This document shows positions 10,089-20,559 of a stretch of 64,000 nucleotides of DNA, piece after piece. Every line of letters starts with the position of its first letter. The first letter of the stretch is position 1. The notes beneath the pieces were generated by a model. That model searched no databases, was not told the DNA's origin, and saw only the letters and a program-made list of their open reading frames with translations. Source of the stretch: Allobaculum sp. Allo2 (GTDB taxonomy: Bacteria > Bacillota_I > Bacilli_A > Erysipelotrichales > Erysipelotrichaceae); assembly GCF_022701175.1 (NCBI RefSeq), contig NZ_CP078088.1:1488001-1552000 (forward strand), in the 5' to 3' direction. The translations under genes and the position numbers were made by a program.

Positions 10089-10311
10089 TTACTTCATGGC
10101 TTTGAATGCCGCGCAGATCGTAGCCTGCCTGGCCGATTACGGACTTGATCTGATCCTCATCAAGAGGCTTTTCGGAAAGAATTTCAATGGTGCCTTTACG
10201 ACGGGACGCGGTTACTTTCTTAACCGTAAAGTTTTTGCGAACGGTGTCAGCGAGATGGCTTTCACACATGCCGCACATCATTCCATCTACTTTGAGAACG
10301 GTCTGAATCAT
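10089..10311 (-). CDS. Heavy-metal-associated (HMA/CopZ-like) domain protein
   Basis: Small soluble metal-binding protein. It begins TVLKVDGMMCGMCESHLAD, with the MxCxxC copper/metal site, and has EILSEKPLDEDQIKSVIGQAGY as the rest of the ferredoxin-like fold, about 70 residues. GGAGG lies 7 bases before the ATG at 10311. Read literally the frame stays open through a terminator and into the IS66 end, which is implausible. A base loss near 10110 is likely, and the stop is then at 10089-10096; the exact C-terminus is not settled. Starts 17 bases after the GNAT stop, so the two are one operon. Probably a copper chaperone or the cytosolic arm of metal handling. Confidence 0.7.
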
Positions 10312-10327
10312 ATTGGGGCCTCCTTTT

Positions 10328-10851
10328 TCAGATGAGATCTTTCTGGTAGGCAATGCGGGGCGTACCGTCATCGGTATAAATGATTCCGCATTTTGTAAAG
10401 CCGTTTTTTGAATCAGGTGCTGCATGGTGAGATTGTCCGCATGGGTATCGATACGTAAAGACGGATTGCGGCTTTCGCAAAATTCGATCAGCGTTTTAAA
10501 AACGCCTGGACGGGTTCCGGACGAAGCAATTTTATGAATGGCACTGTAGGGAAGATCGCTCAGCCAGCTTCCGTTTTCGATCACCGCATACGTGGGATCT
10601 GGTCCGGGAATCATGGAAAAGGCGCCGATGATTTCGCCGTCTTCTACAAGGACATAGGCGTTGTGATGTTCAATATCGGAAACGATGGAAGACTCTGAAG
10701 GCCGATTGTCTTTCCACTGGTTTGGATTGCCATTGGCTTTCATATAGGCGCGCGCATGGGCGTAAATGGCCTGGAGTGCTTCCAGATCGTCCAGTGTTGT
10801 ATTTCGTACGATACGACTGGATGGATGGACAGGATTTGTTTGATCGGACAT
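10328..10851 (-). CDS. GNAT-family N-acetyltransferase, one frameshift
   Basis: About 175 residues with the GNAT pattern: RIVRNTTLDDLEALQAIYA at the start, GEIIGAFSM as the beta-4 strand before the acetyl-CoA site, and ADNLTMQHLIQK followed, after repair, by NGFTKCGIIY at the C-terminus. The frame breaks in the T-run at 10404-10409 (A6 to A7 on the coding strand); repair gives a stop at 10328. AAAGGAAG lies 8 bases before the ATG at 10851. Substrate unknown. First gene of a two-gene operon with the HMA protein. Confidence 0.78.
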
Positions 10852-11079
10852 GGACAGGACTTCCTTTCTGTTTTTTCGTTTTTTGAGACGCTGTGCAGAA
10901 TTGAGTTTTTCTGCAGAGCGGAATGGACTGGAAAAGCATGCGTTAAGACAGCGAAAAAGTGTAGCATTGCCCATGGATTTCTTACAAATCAAAGAAGCTT
11001 TGATAAGAAGACTGAGGCGATTTCAAAGAGATTTCGGCCTCTGAAACGGTTCCAAAACCAGAAAAATGAAGTACAGAAA

Positions 11080-11120
11080 AACGCTCCGGCCTTTGGATGA
11101 GCGGAGCGTTCGAATATCAT
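11080..11120 (-). terminator. Intrinsic terminator of the DUF885 lipoprotein gene
   Basis: AACGCTCCG (11080-11088) pairs perfectly with CGGAGCGTT (11102-11110), 13-base loop; in the minus direction it is followed by TTTTT. It lies 60 bases past the stop of the gene at 11181. Confidence 0.75.
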
Positions 11121-11180
11121 ATCTAGATTTTTGTGTGCGCAATGCACCAGAAAATTGAAATACCGTAAGGGATAGTTCGA

Positions 11181-13058
11181 TCAGTCTGCCGGCTTCATCT
11201 GCATGGATCCGGAAGCCTTGTTGTCATCCTTCGGCTTTCTGGATGTCGAAGACTTCGCATTCGGATCGTTGACAACGGTAGAAGGCAGCTCGGAATCGGA
11301 CGTGCCCATGCGTACGCTGTCAATATAGTCCTGTACGCTTTCTTCAATAATGCTGAAGTTCATGTTGCCTGCATTGAGAAGAGCCGTATGGAATTCCACC
11401 GGATCGTAGTCTTCGCCAAGAGATTCTTTGGCGATGTCGTTGAGTTCCAGCAGTTTCATGCAGTCAAAGTAGTAGGCGTAGAAGACGCCTGGATCGAGGC
11501 AGAGACGATCGTAAATGCTGTCGGTGCCTTCGCCCCAGTTTTTCGCGAACTCCTTACGGGAGATGTTTTCGTAATTGACCTGATAGTCCATGAGCAGAAC
11601 GGTGTAGTTGGAGAAAAGCTCGGACAGCTCCCACACTTCCAGCTTATCTTCATCAATACCCGTCCAGGGCAGCGTCTGGAGCGCCGCATACGTGGCGTAG
11701 CCTTCCTGCGTACCCAGCGTGCCGAGAATGTACTCGAGCGGGTGTGCGGCATGTTCCTTTAAATACTGCGTCTGGTACATGTGACCCGGGATGCCCTCAT
11801 GAGCAAAGGTGTCATACAGAGAAAGGCTTTGCGGATTTGAGCCGTAATCGCGCTCGTTGTAGCGGATTTCGTACGTGTCGGTGCTGTCGATTGGAGGGAC
11901 AAGGAAATAGGCGAGAACGCTGTCCTGCGACTGTTCGGGCGCCAGCGGTTTTATCTCATAGTCCATTTCATCCACGAGAGGGAAGACAGCCGGATAGCGT
12001 TCGTTTAAGAACGGAATAATTTCCGAAATGGAACTGAACGTTGTTTCCGGCTCGCTCATCAGGAAGCTGCATCTTCCTTTTCATTAATAATGCGCGAGTA
12101 TTCCGTCAGACAGTTCTGCACGGCTTCCGTAACCTGCTTGTTGATTTCGACGGGCGACATATCCATGCCCGTGTACATTTTCAGAATCTCTTCGTAGGCT
12201 TCCTTGCCGTTTGGAAGGGAAGCCATGCCAGAAAGCGGCTTATTCTTGTCCTTGAGTTCTTCCAGGCCTTTTTCATGGTTTCGTACGACGGGAAGAAAGA
12301 CGTGTCCAGCGCTTTTTAATCCGGGTTTTCCACTCTTTCTTCTCGGCGTCGTTCAGATCGGTCAGTCCGTCAATTTCTTCTTCAAGCGATTCTGTAACTG
12401 GAGAATCGTCTTTGGTTTTCAGAACGTCGTCAATCGTCTTCATCGTGCTGTCGTATGAGATCGAAAACAGATCCTGCTCGGCCTGCTTGCGCGTATATTC
12501 GAGATTTTCCTCGACATAGCGCGGCATATCATTGATCAGTTTTTCCAGCGGTTCCAGATCGTCCTTTGTGTAGAGGAGTATTCGGAAAAAGCGTGACCAT
12601 GCTCGAAGGCATTCCGTTGACCATGGACCAGGGCGTTCCAATATAATCGAATTTCTCATCGGAAGTCTTTTCGAACCGTTCGCATTCCCAAAGAAGCTGT
12701 TCGTACATCCAGCGGTTCTTTTGGAAAGCGCAGATGTATTCCACTTCTTGAGCTGATCGTATGTCTTATCGTTCAGCTCGATCCGTTTGGACTCCGGAAA
12801 TGGAGAACCCAGCGTGATCGGGCATTTGGAAAGATCGATTCCATAGTTTTCCGGATGAAGGAAATACTGATGCACGCTCAGATAGCTTAATTCACAGTAA
12901 TCGACCAGATAGTCGTCGAGAAACTGTGTAAATTCCGCGTCCGGTACGGCTTCCGTATTCTGACCCGGAGTCGGTCCATTCGTGGAAGGCCCGCAGGAGC
13001 AGGCGGCCAGCGAAAGGGCGAGAAACGAAATTAAGAAAACTTGTATCCATTTTTTCAT
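11181..13058 (-). CDS. DUF885-family lipoprotein, putative zinc metallopeptidase, several frameshifts
   Basis: The N-terminus is a lipoprotein signal (MKKWIQVFLISFLALSLAAC) with a lipobox cysteine. The C-terminal half carries FAHEGIPGHMYQ, the HExxxGH-type metal site of DUF885, followed by LGTQEGYATYA. It is probably an exported, membrane-anchored peptidase; the substrate is unknown. At least four base losses break it: CC for CCC at 12058, A-runs at about 12270 and 12312, and further sites near 12590 and 12740. Repaired length about 627 residues. GAGGAGA lies 5 bases before the ATG at 13058. Ends in a Lys/Ser-rich tail and a strong terminator. Confidence 0.8.
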
Positions 13059-13274
13059 ATAAATCTCCTCAAACGGGAACACGCCCAGTCCGGTCGCAAT
13101 TCCCATCAGTATTCCTATGATAGCGTATCCGTTCAAAGAATTGAGAACGGGGGCGGTTAAGTTTTTCCAAACTCAGACGGCTTGGATAAGGGAAAAATTC
13201 GGAATTCGCTGTGTCAAAATGCGCTTCTTTTCTACATACGGTAAAAATCTGGATTCGAATCCGGGAAGCATGCA

Positions 13275-13314
13275 AAAACCTGTCTGCTTCGCTGTTTGAA
13301 GACAGACAGGTTTT
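13275..13314. terminator. Bidirectional hairpin terminator
   Basis: AAAACCTGTCTG (13275-13286) and its perfect 12-base complement (13303-13314) around a 16-base loop, with T-runs on both sides. Best explained as the end of the transcript from the small gene at 13586-13810. The rest of 13137-13585 shows nothing I can name. Confidence 0.65.
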
Positions 13315-13585
13315 CGTAAGAGATTTTGAAAGACCAGAGAAAGGGGTTCTGGTATGGACAGTGGAATGCAATCGAGAAGAGAAAATTTTTCAGGAAAGCC
13401 GGATTTGTATGGATATAGATTTGTATGAATATATTTGTATGAATATAAGGAAACGCAGTCATCTCGAAAGGCAGCCGCCGCCGAGTGAGAGCGACAGGCA
13501 ATGGTATGTATTGCTGAGCCGGGAAGAAAGGGCTTGCCCAAAGAGAAGCTTTCGTAACCGGGCGTCTTTCATTTTACGATGACGA

Positions 13586-13810
13586 TTAGAACAGACGGGT
13601 GAGCAGGATGATGCCTTCGGCTGCAACCGCGATGATCAGAGCCAGGCGTCCAGCTTCTTTGACGGTCAGCGTATCGTTTTCGACTTTTTCGCAAAGATCT
13701 TCACAGAAGAGGAAAAAGCGATCTTTCAGTCGGGCAAAGAAAGTGCGTGTATAGGAATCCGTGTTGGTAACGGGTGTGGAAGCGGCAGATGTTGAATTGA
13801 AATGATTCAT
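13586..13810 (-). CDS. Small single-pass membrane protein, unknown
   Basis: 74 residues: a hydrophilic N-terminal half and one C-terminal hydrophobic helix (LALIIAVAAEGIILLTRLF). AAAGGAGA lies 6 bases before the ATG, a good start. It sits alone between the DUF885 gene and a long non-coding stretch. No family recognised. The strong ribosome-binding site and clean frame support it being real. Confidence 0.55.
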   Translation of the reverse strand: MNHFNSTSAASTPVTNTDSYTRTFFARLKDRFFLFCEDLCEKVENDTLTVKEAGRLALIIAVAAEGIILLTRLF

Positions 13811-13852
13811 AACTATTCTCCTTTGATTGAATAAGAATCATCGCGAATGATT

Positions 13853-13880
13853 TTGACAAGGATATGATAACAGATATAAT
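13853..13880 (+). promoter_or_regulatory. Consensus promoter with no gene directly downstream
   Basis: TTGACA at 13853-13858, 16 bases, TATAAT at 13875-13880: both hexamers perfect. It points right into more than 800 bases without a credible coding frame, so the product would be a long leader or a non-coding RNA. Confidence 0.55.
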
Positions 13881-14727
13881 TCATGTGTGCAACATGGACG
13901 CACCAAAAATAAGAAAAACGCATCTCGTGCACATTCGCCTACTCAGAATGTGAATAGAAGGTGCATGCGCAGGGATTAGGCGGGAATGACGAGTCAGTCT
14001 TAATGCCTTTGTTCTGTCATAGGCTATACGATCAAAGAGGGAAGCGGACTTAATTAAAAAGCAAAAATGCATGGATTATTCTAAAAAAGTGGAACAATAA
14101 CTCTTGACATACGTAAATAATTTGTTCATCCCTATCGTATTCGCATGGAAAATAAATGAAAAAGCATATCCCTGTACAATTTGCTGATCCCTGTGGTTTT
14201 CTATAGGGCAGTCTTTGAAAAGGCTTTCCTTTCGATGAAGCAGATCGCGCATGCACGAATGGTGCATGAAAGAAACACAAGTTCGTACTCGCATTGAAAG
14301 GACACCTGCACATTTTACGCATTTTTGGCGGAACGCTCTTTTCAGCCATAAAGACCGCTGAAACCGCTCGTAATACGGTGCTGAAGCGGATGCCGTATGC
14401 TTTATTCTCCGTAAAGGATCGAAAGAGAAGGAAAAGGAACAGGACGCCTGGACAAATCCGGCTTCAATTTTGTGCAAATCCAGTCTGGTGTGCAGGCGCA
14501 AAGCTGTAATTCAGTTATTAATGTTTTGTTTTTGTTTAGCCCGTACTGTTTTTGCCTACCATATGTAAACGCTTGTCCATGATCCATACATGATCCGTTT
14601 TACAGAAACAATGAATTAGGATATTATTTGGATATTGTTTTGACGCGCTAACTCAAACGGATTCCGATCTGCATTTTTGCACAGAGGATTTCGACAGTTT
14701 GAGAGCAGCGGTCCAGAAAGGAACGAA
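13881..14727. other. 847-base stretch without a credible gene
   Basis: Lies between the consensus promoter at 13853 and the PEPCK-like gene at 14728. I see short open frames on both strands but none with a family match or ribosome-binding site. It holds a small palindrome (CATGCAC/GTGCATG near 14252-14270) and a partial cre-like TGTAAACGCTTGTCC at 14564-14578. The last 30 bases hold the GAAAGGAA ribosome-binding site of the next gene. Confidence 0.5.
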
Positions 14728-16492
14728 ATGCTTAAAAAATCAGCATCTATAACGGCCAGGTGATTCTGAATTACGACCGTGCCTACCCGAAAGATCGTGC
14801 GACTCTTCTGAAAAGCCGTACTTTTGAAAAGTTCATCACTTATTTTGTTCGCATCACAGAAGAAACGAACCCGGCGGTTTACCTCTATCTGACTCAGGAT
14901 GGTACGCTTACTCCTAAAAAGCGGCCCAGGAGCTGATTGAGTTCTTCCGTCTGCTCGTTGTTTTCGATTACGAAGAACTTTCCGATAATCCTCTCGAAAG
15001 AGACCGTCATCAGCTGCTGGATGTTATCGAAGAGATTTACCACAGCTGGCGTTCCCTGCAGCGTTTTGGATTCATGAACTCCAACAATATGCCGGACTTC
15101 GGAATCAACACGCTCGTTCGCCGCGACTCCAACCTGAATGACCTGATTCTGCGTACGTACCGTCTGTATCAGGAAAAGATCGCCGGACGTCCAAATCTGG
15201 TATATCGCCAGGTTCAGGCCGGTACCAATGCCTGCTTCTCCATTCATGAAGTACGCAATTCCTTCTCCGAAGACTATCTCCCGCTGCATAAGATCCCGAT
15301 GATCGATACCGTAATGCTCCGTACTCCGATGATTCTTCATCCAACGAGTTCCAAGCGTACTGGCATGTTCACAGAAACCGATGTCAACCCGCTCGATATG
15401 CTGTATATCAATACGGAAGAATGGTTCTGCCTCCCGATCAAAGTCGGAAAACTGCTCTGCTTTGTTTACTTCAACTGCAAATACATCGCGCTCGCCCTTT
15501 CCATGGTCAACCTGTTTGAGCTGGCTACTGTGGAAGAGTCCGAAACCAAACCGGATCTGATCATGATTTACGGAAACGAAGACGGACTGAACGAGACCAA
15601 GTACTACCACGATACCGACAACGATATCTGGATCGGCCGTATTTCCGACCATCCGCGTATGGAATACTTCGGCTACCTCAAGAAAATGGCACTGACGCTG
15701 CACAACCTCGCTATGATGGAACGCGGCTGGCTGCCAATTCACGGTGCCATGGTCAACGTTGTTCTCAAGGACGGCCGTTCCAAAGGCATCATCCTGATGG
15801 GCGACTCCGGTGCAGGCAAGTCCGAATCCATTGAAGCCCTCAAGAGCGTCGGACGCGATCTGATCAAGGACGTTCAGGTTGTCTTCGATGATATGGGAAC
15901 TATTCATATGGAAGACGGCGTTCCATACGGTCAGGGTACAGAAACCGGTGCCTTCATTCGTCTGGACGACCTCGATCCAGGTACGCCGTATAAAGATATG
16001 GACCGCTCCATCTTCTTTGCTCCGGAAAACCCGAACGCCCGCATGGTCGTACCGGCAAGCTCCTATTCTTTCATTACGAAAAACCATCCGATCGACCTGT
16101 ACTGCTATGCCAACAACTACACCGACAAGTGCGGTATGGATGAACTCCCTGCAGACGAGTTCAAGGCCACCTGCAAAGCCGGAACCCGTATGGCTCTGGG
16201 CACAACCCAGGAAAAGGGTCTGTCCAAAACGTACTTCGCCAACCCGTTTGGTCCAATGCAGCGTCAGGAAGTCTGCGATCCGCTGATCGACGATACCGTT
16301 AAGGCGCTCGAAGGCAACGGCGTATTCCTCGGTCAGGTTTACACCCACCTGGGCTTTGACAAGACCAACCGTGCCGGCATCGAAGATGCAGCCAAGGAAC
16401 TGCTCGACTTCATCCTCGATCAGGCTGCTGAAACAGAAGCAGCTGAAGATGTCGATGTGCAGGAGGCTGCAGCGGCTGAAGACGCCGAATAA
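14728..16492 (+). CDS. PEPCK/HPr-kinase-like P-loop protein, two frameshifts
   Basis: About 588 residues. The C-terminal half has a kinase-type P-loop GDSGAGKSESIEAL (about residue 360), a metal-site-like FDDMGTI (about 387) and FANPFGP near the end, the arrangement of ATP-dependent phosphoenolpyruvate carboxykinase and HPr kinase. The N-terminal half (YNGQVILNY onwards) is not familiar. Two A-run losses (14734-14739 and 14916-14920) break the start; repaired, it begins MLKKISIYNGQ after GAAAGGAA. The C-terminus is Glu/Ala-rich. It could be a divergent PEPCK or a PEPCK-like protein kinase. A clean terminator follows at 16562. It is transcribed alone. Confidence 0.6.
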
Positions 16493-16561
16493 ATCCCGAT
16501 CGGTCTGAACTGGATTCCTGAATCCTCAGACTGACTTCGTTTTAAGCATTGAGGCATTCGA

Positions 16562-16585
16562 AAAGACAGCTTCGGCTGTCTTTTT
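16562..16585 (+). terminator. Intrinsic terminator of the PEPCK-like gene
   Basis: AAAGACAGC-TTCG-GCTGTCTTTTT: perfect 9-bp stem with a UUCG-type tetraloop and U-run. The following bases to 16930 hold only a short hairpin (GGATGGAT/ATCCATCC, 16890-16910) just before the next ribosome-binding site. Confidence 0.85.
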
Positions 16586-16930
16586 GATGTCTGCAGGGAA
16601 AACTGATGCTTCTTGACAGGGAAGAGGGTAAGGATTATTTTCCGTACATACCCAAGGAAGCCATGTATTTCCAGCCTTTTTCGCAGAACGGTCTGGATGG
16701 ATCCGGTTGAACGCCCCATAAAAGCATTCAAATCGCATCCAATTGAAAAAGAAGTCTTTAAAGAACGGTTTTTCTGGTTATTCTGAAAGGACGAGCACGC
16801 AGGATTGTTATCCAGCCCGATTTGTCTTCGGATCCGTTCCGCATGAACAGCACGGTTCCGGGCAAGCCGAAAATCAAACCAAAAGAAAGGGATGGATTTT
16901 TGATCCATCCAGAAAGTGGAGAAATGAAAA

Positions 16931-17679
16931 GTGAAAGAATACCCAATGCCGGCCGTACCGGATCCGGAGCGTGAACATACGATTCATCAGCACATCATTC
17001 AGCCCGATCAGGCCGCTGTACGAAAAGCGTTTGCGACGACGTATGTATGGATGATTCTCGGACTGCTCGTCAGTGCGGCTGTAGCCTTTATTTTCGCTCA
17101 GCCTGAACTTTACCCGATCGTCGATAATCCCTTTGTTCTTCTGGCCCTGTTTCTGGCCGAGCTCGTTGTCGTAGTCCTCTTTACGCGAAAGCTGAATACG
17201 GCCACGATTGGAACTTTGCGCGGCATGTTTCTGCTGTATTCCGTTTTAACCGGAGCAACCCTGGCTACACTCGCCACGGTATGGAATGGATCGACAATTT
17301 TGCGGCTTTTCTGGTCAGTGCCATTTATTTTGGCTGTCTGAGCCTGATGGGCTTCTTTTCCAAAATTCGTCTTGATAAGATCGGTCCGATCTGTCTGGTC
17401 GGTCTGGTGGCTCTGATCATCTGTGAAGTCATTATGTTGATTTTCCGCTTTTCAGCAGCCACGCAGCTCTTTTCCGCGATCGGTCTGATTCTGTTTACCG
17501 GAATTACCGCCTGGGATGTTTATCGTATGAACAAAACGATGCAGGCGGTCTGTGCATCGCAGGAATGGCTCGACCGGCTTGGCATTTCCTTTGCGCTCGA
17601 ACTCTATCTGGATTTCATCAACATTTTCCTGCGCGTTCTGGCGCTGATCTGCAACGGTTCTTCGTCTTCACGCAAATAG
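16931..17679 (+). CDS. Bax inhibitor-1 (BI-1/YccA) family membrane protein, one frameshift
   Basis: Seven-helix membrane protein of the BI-1 family, members of which leak calcium or modulate membrane proteases. The N-terminal PDQAAVRKAFATTYVWMILG leads into the first helix; GMFLLYSVLTGATLATLA and ELYLDFINIFLRVLAL are family hallmarks near the middle and the end. The frame breaks near 17295 where TTTT should be TTTTT; repaired length is about 250 residues. Starts at GTG with GGAGA 9 bases upstream. Ends SSSSRK. Likely monocistronic. Confidence 0.82.
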
Positions 17680-17853
17680 CGGCAGGCCATCCTTTCCAGA
17701 GAAATCTTTTGTGACAGGCAGGTTTTCCGATTCCTGTCGTCCTTAAGCCATGCGCTTTTACTTTTGGCGGATGATTTTAACAAAACAGCCATTCGCCTGT
17801 ACTCACGATCCAGATTTCCAAATGAAAAAGACGCCGGCATTCTGGCGTCTGAT

Positions 17854-17884
17854 CCCCATGTCCAGCAAGGCATGGGGTATTTTT
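17854..17884 (+). terminator. Intrinsic terminator downstream of the BI-1 gene
   Basis: CCCCATG (17854-17860) pairs with CATGGGG (17871-17877), then TATTTTT. A smaller stem (GACGCC/GGCGTC, 17830-17849) precedes it. Confidence 0.65.
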
Positions 17885-17985
17885 CGTTATTTGAACGGAT
17901 CCAGAAGTGCGCAAATCGAATTGCATTGCCAGGAAATTGGACCCGCATCCGAATGCGGCGCTGCTGGTCTGGAAAGTGGAGAAGA

Positions 17986-18344
17986 TCATTGTTCTGGCTG
18001 GCTTTTGTTCGGAGAGACCAGATTCCAGATGCCGAGTAAAAGAATGAGAATACAGGCAGCCTGTGAACAGGGAGAAATGGATTTCACTGTGGCTTGTAAG
18101 AGCAGAAGCCCGATTCCGGTAAGAAAATGCAGCCATTTAAAAACGCGGATCCATTTCCTAAGGCTATCAGCACGCCTGCGTATTACAGGAGAGAGCTGAC
18201 GAATTGCGAATGTTGCGATGAAGAAAAAATGGATACAGCCATCATATAGTTCTTCCAGACTGCATAGGATAAAGCAAGTACGAACCAGACAACGATAAGA
18301 AGTATGAACTCAAGGGGATTGAATTCTCTCGCATTTTTCCTCAT
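17986..18344 (-). CDS. Small multi-pass membrane protein, unknown, one frameshift
   Basis: Not visible as one open frame. After adding one G near 18245 the minus strand reads MRKNAREFNPLEFILLIVVW, then three more hydrophobic segments, ending LLLGIWNLVSPNKSQPEQ and TGA at 17986: about 120 residues with four likely membrane helices. The start ATG at 18344 overlaps the stop of an upstream frame (ATGA). No strong Shine-Dalgarno of its own, so it is probably coupled to that frame. Family not recognised. Confidence 0.5.
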
Positions 18345-18579
18345 AAACATACCGATTGCCCTCGCTTTTTCTGTGGAAAATATCGAAACTGTCCGATTTT
18401 CCAGTTATCGATCCGGACCGTGTCTTTGATGCGGAAAAACGCTTCATTCCCTGCATGTCAGCAGCGGACAGGGATAACACGAAATTCAGTACAGGTACTG
18501 CATCTGCTGTTCCTGTATCTTCTTGCACCGGAGCTCTAAGGGAACGGTTAAGTCTATTGTATTTGCACATCTGAAACAT
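18341..18579 (-). CDS. Possible small protein coupled to the downstream membrane protein
   Basis: After adding one T to the run near 18440, the minus strand reads MKRFFRIKDTVRIDNWKIGQ and ends GQSVCL with a TGA that overlaps the ATG of the next gene. The last 35-40 codons look coding; the N-terminal part and the start (18579 is a guess) do not. A tandem 10-bp repeat at 18621-18640 lies just upstream and could be its operator. It could also be a decayed gene. Confidence 0.3.
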
Positions 18580-18620
18580 CGAACGCTGAATATTGAAATG
18601 AACAATTGGATGTCTAAAAA

Positions 18621-18640
18621 GTATATACAAGTATATACAA
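18621..18640. promoter_or_regulatory. Tandem 10-bp repeat, operator-like
   Basis: GTATATACAA twice in direct succession; each unit contains the palindrome GTATATAC and the pair makes TATAC-AA-GTATA. A 10-bp spacing puts both on one DNA face. Lies upstream of the small minus-strand operon at 17986-18579. Confidence 0.45.
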
Positions 18641-18991
18641 TATGAGATTCTTTCGACTTTAACGGCGCTGAAAGAAAGCCTGTGGCTCGGAACAGTCCAA
18701 AGGCCAAAACGGCTGGCTCATTCTTCCGGTACCTTTCAGGCTGTTGAAAAGAAAAGCGCTCCCATTGAAAAAGGTTTCGCTAAAGGTACATGTTCGCAAT
18801 CTACGCAATGAAATCCATGAAAATATCCATAGAATAAGGATTCGAATCGCGCTAACTTTAAAAGTCGCAGATTCTTGAAGAGCCTTTTCCTGGTTACACG
18901 TTTTTCCCGAGGGAAAACGCCGAAGGAAAATAAATGGCTCACCGGATCTGGAAGCAGCCGTTCAATCCGGCTGTCTGGTTTGGAGGTTTTC

Positions 18992-20342
18992 ATGAATGGT
19001 GAACTTACGTGCGGGCCGCTGAAAAAGCCCTGATTTTTTCGCGCTTCCGCTGTTTCTTTCGCAGCTGTTTCAGACGCTGTATAACACGGCCGATACGGTC
19101 ATTATCGGCTATACGCTGGGCAGTACATCGCTGGCCGCGGTCGGTTCGGTTGCTGCGCTGTTTGAATTGATTGTCGGGTTCTGTACCGGATTCAGTCAGG
19201 GCCTTGCCATTATTGGGGCACAGAAATTCGGAGCCGGCGATCTGAAGGGATTTCGTCGAGCTCTCGCTCTGTCGATTGTGCTCTCGATCCTGGTTTCCAT
19301 GACGATTTCGATCCTCTTTCTGTTTGGGATGGAGTCTGTCCTTCGTCTTTTACAGACGCCGCCTGAACTGTTTGATCAGGCCAGAAAGTACATTTCGGTA
19401 ATCACTTTGGGACTGATCATCACGATGCTTTACAACCTGGCGGCTGCCTTTTGGCGGGCGGCAGGGGATTCGAAAACACCGTTAGTCATTTTGCTGATTT
19501 CCTCGGTCATCAATATCGCGCTCGATTTCCAGTTTATCGTCCAGTTTCATATGGGTGTCGCCGGTACAGCCTGGGCTACGCTTTGCGCCCAGCTGATTTC
19601 GCTCATTCTCTGCGTGATCTGGGTGATCTGGAAAAAGCCGGATCTGTCTGTGCATTTTTCGGATTTCCGCTTCCGCTCGTCCATGCTTTCCAATCTGCTG
19701 AAAATGGGCTTTTCCATGGCGCTCATGTCTTCGATTGTCTCCTGCGGTACGCTCATTTTGCAGACGGGAATCAACCCGATGGGTACGCAGATCATTGCCG
19801 GTCATACGGCCGCCCGAAAGCTGATTTCGATTCTGAACCTGCCGGTTTCCTCTCTCATGATGGCTCTGTCCTCGTTTGCCGCGCAAAATGTCGGTGCCGG
19901 CGAGTACGAACGGGCGGAACAGGGAATCGCGTTTTCCAATCGACTCGGTCTGTACTACGGAATTACGCTTACCGTTCTGATCTTTCTGAGCTCCAGAACC
20001 CTGGTTCAGGCGATCAGCGGCAGTACGGATCCGGCCGTTCTCGATATTGGCAGCCTGTATCTCAATACCAATATTCCGTTTTTCTTCATTCTTGCGATCC
20101 TGCTCAATTTGCGCACTTCGCTTCAAAGCATGTCCATGACGCTGATTCCGATTCTTTCTTCGGTCATCGAACTGGCGGGGAAAATGCTCTTCACCTTCCT
20201 GGTCGTTCCGTTTACGGGCTACTACGGAATCTGCGCGGTGGAACCGTTTGTCTGGACGGTCATGGCTTTGTTTCTGAGCTATTTCTATTTACGAAACAGA
20301 CTGTTCAAATCGCATGGCATTACGGCTCATATTTATCGATAA
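18992..20342 (+). CDS. MATE-family multidrug/cation exporter, two frameshifts
   Basis: Na+- or H+-coupled exporter with about 12 membrane helices. After two base losses near 19030-19045 are repaired it begins MNGELTCGPLKKALIFFALP and continues LFLSQLFQTLYNTADTVIIG, the typical MATE first helix. Repeated half-domains follow, with GFSMALMSSIVSCGTLILQ opening the second half. About 451 residues, normal. GGAGG lies 6 bases before the ATG. A strong terminator follows at 20411. Substrate unknown. Confidence 0.85.
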
Positions 20343-20410
20343 ATCCAAAATCTGTCCGGCGCGTTCAGCCGGTCAGACCAAACCGGAGGGGCTTTTGACC
20401 CCGGTATAAT

Positions 20411-20442
20411 AAAGCTGATCTCTGACCGATCAGCTTTTCTTT
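20411..20442 (+). terminator. Intrinsic terminator of the MATE gene
   Basis: AAAGCTGATC (20411-20420) pairs perfectly with GATCAGCTTT (20428-20437), followed by TCTTT. Confidence 0.8.
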
Positions 20443-20559
20443 CGCTTTCAAAAACAATTCGAGACAAAACGGAACGAAAGCGATCAGGCAGAGTGTCCTG
20501 TATGATGGAACAGGTTCAATAAAAAGAAATTAGAAAAGGACTTTTTAAAAGGAGCTATT

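Noticed and set aside
14564-14578. cre (CcpA) site TGTAAACGCTTGTCC upstream of the PEPCK-like gene
   Set aside because: First half fits, but the last three conserved positions do not; kept only as a remark.
17750-18199. 149-codon plus-strand frame after the BI-1 gene
   Set aside because: Spans a terminator, shows no family or ribosome-binding site, and lies opposite the membrane protein recovered on the minus strand.
18736-18993. 85-codon minus-strand frame before the MATE gene
   Set aside because: No ribosome-binding site, no recognisable protein, and it covers the MATE leader and start.
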